Positions 31,357 through 32,058 of a DNA stretch of 32,058 nucleotides are shown piece by piece (positions within the stretch are counted from its first letter, which is position 1; every line of letters begins with the position of its first letter). This DNA is from Candidatus Heimdallarchaeota archaeon (GTDB lineage: Archaea > Asgardarchaeota > Heimdallarchaeia > Heimdallarchaeales > Heimdallarchaeaceae): NCBI GenBank assembly GCA_018238545.1, contig JABCTC010000038.1:1-32058 (forward strand). Reading direction: 5' to 3'. A program made the position numbers and the translations under genes. The notes under the pieces are model-generated. The model ran no database searches. It worked only from the letters and a program-made list of their open reading frames with translations, and had not been told where the DNA came from.

Positions 31357-32058
31357 TCATTCTTCTTTCAAAAATAAGTTAATCATGTCCCTTGTTTTCT
31401 TAGGGCAATCTGTTATTATTCCATCAACCTTTTTCTTAACAAGTTGCTGAATATCCTTTTGTTTATTTACAGTCCATGGATAAACTTTCTTCCCAAGACT
31501 GTGATAATAATCTACATGAGAAGAAGACAATAAACGGTAATAAGGATTAATTGCAGAAATGAATGGTTGTTTAGCCATTTTTTTTCCTTTTTTTGGAGGA
31601 AACAAGAACAAATAGGCAAGGCCATAATCTAAAGTAGTATCACTGAGTCCAAACATAATATCAGAGAGAAAAGAACTTACAACTATCCGGTTAGTATCTG
31701 CACCGATATTGTTAAGAAAATCATCGAATTGCTTTTTAGTTACAGAGCACTTTATTTCAATATTAAACTTAATTTTAGGAAGAAAGTTCACTAGCACATC
31801 TTCCAATAGTGGTATGTCATCTTTTGAAGGAAGTTTCATATTTTGTATAGCTTCTAATTTTGTTTCTGCTATGACATATTCAAATTCTTCGAACTTAATT
31901 ATTGGATCATGATGAACTATAAAAGCTCCATCACTTGTTAAATGAGTATCTAGTTCTATCATGTCTGCTTTTTGTTGAATAGCTAATTCAAAGGCTTTAA
32001 TTGTGTTCTGATAAGCATCTTGAGAAGCACCTCTATGAGCAATTACTATAGGAGAACT
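31357..32058 (-). CDS. Glycerophosphodiester phosphodiesterase (5' end beyond window)
   Basis: The reading frame continues to the right edge, so the N-terminus is missing; 233 residues are visible. Reading in from the edge, VIAHRGASQDAYQNT carries the HRG signature, IELDTHLTSDG has the metal-binding Glu and Asp, and FIVHHDP holds the second catalytic His. NIEIK is the next metal-ligand motif. It hydrolyses glycerophosphodiesters to an alcohol and glycerol phosphate (TIM-barrel, metal dependent). An internal ATG at 31962 would cut off the HRG motif and is not the start. The visible part ends with ITDCPKKTRDMINLFL, a normal C-terminus for the family. Confidence 0.92.
   Translation of the reverse strand, partial: SSPIVIAHRGASQDAYQNTIKAFELAIQQKADMIELDTHLTSDGAFIVHHDPIIKFEEFEYVIAETKLEAIQNMKLPSKDDIPLLEDVLVNFLPKIKFNIEIKCSVTKKQFDDFLNNIGADTNRIVVSSFLSDIMFGLSDTTLDYGLAYLFLFPPKKGKKMAKQPFISAINPYYRLLSSSHVDYYHSLGKKVYPWTVNKQKDIQQLVKKKVDGIITDCPKKTRDMINLFLKEE

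Noticed and set aside
31357..31962. Internal ATG at 31962 as the start of the phosphodiesterase
   Set aside because: It would remove the HRG catalytic motif that is in frame up to the right window edge, so the gene continues beyond the window.
1..32058. CRISPR array, insertion sequence or prophage
   Set aside because: No regularly spaced repeats, transposase, integrase or phage structural genes were seen; the Cas4-like cysteine pattern at 4978-6324 belongs to a TM0106-type protein without cas neighbours.

Overview
The window is archaeal and most likely from an Asgard archaeon. Archaeal markers are the GatD/GatE transamidosome pair (found only in archaea), RNA polymerase subunit K, ribosomal protein eL42 (L44e), an archaeal-type phosphopantetheine adenylyltransferase, a VSPV-type archaeal pilin, a split tRNA gene and many near-leaderless genes with a TATA-like box 20-35 bases before the start codon. 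The Asgard assignment is an inference. It rests on three eukaryote-like small GTPases (two Ras/Rab-like, one Arf/Sar-like) within 14 kb, a MEMO1 homologue, an Ard1/Naa10-like acetyltransferase, a Sec11-like signal peptidase and the AT-rich composition. Heimdallarchaeia is a plausible guess that the sequence alone cannot settle.

Layout. 1-274: no gene, but hairpins and a short direct repeat. 275-1139: a truncated-looking exported protein and an unknown helical protein, both on the minus strand. 1301-3320 (plus): a pyruvate-kinase C-domain-like protein and two paralogous membrane lipid (polyprenol/diacylglycerol-type) kinases, the second broken by a one-base frameshift. 9713-3312 (minus): gatE, gatD, a TM0106-type RecB/RNase H-like protein, a CxxC-less thioredoxin-reductase-like flavoprotein and a methyltransferase, closely spaced. 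9934-12270: two Ras/Rab-like GTPases, coaD, a SPOUT-like protein and an intron-containing tRNA-His. 12323-21887 (minus): MEMO1 family, a 781-residue winged-helix array, a 1908-residue Lhr-type helicase and a RimI/Ard1 acetyltransferase. 22005-23863: a PUA/NSUN-like protein lacking both catalytic cysteines, convergent with an Arf-like GTPase. 23871-24379: a non-coding stretch with a ~125-bp imperfect direct repeat. 24380-27173 (plus): rpoK, eL42, sucC, sucD. 27215-32058: signal peptidase with an extra membrane-anchored ectodomain, small unknowns including an Mrr-like half nuclease, a zinc-ribbon protein, a type IV pilin, an unknown protein and a partial glycerophosphodiester phosphodiesterase.

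Functional links: GatDE makes Gln-tRNA(Gln). SucCD forms or uses succinyl-CoA with nucleotide phosphorylation. CoaD makes dephospho-CoA. Signal peptidase and pilin belong to the cell surface. The most notable items are the tRNA-His with A73 and no encoded G-1 (eukaryote-like), the expanded two-gene Lhr/winged-helix locus and the apparently dead NSUN-family protein. No CRISPR array, insertion sequence or prophage is visible.
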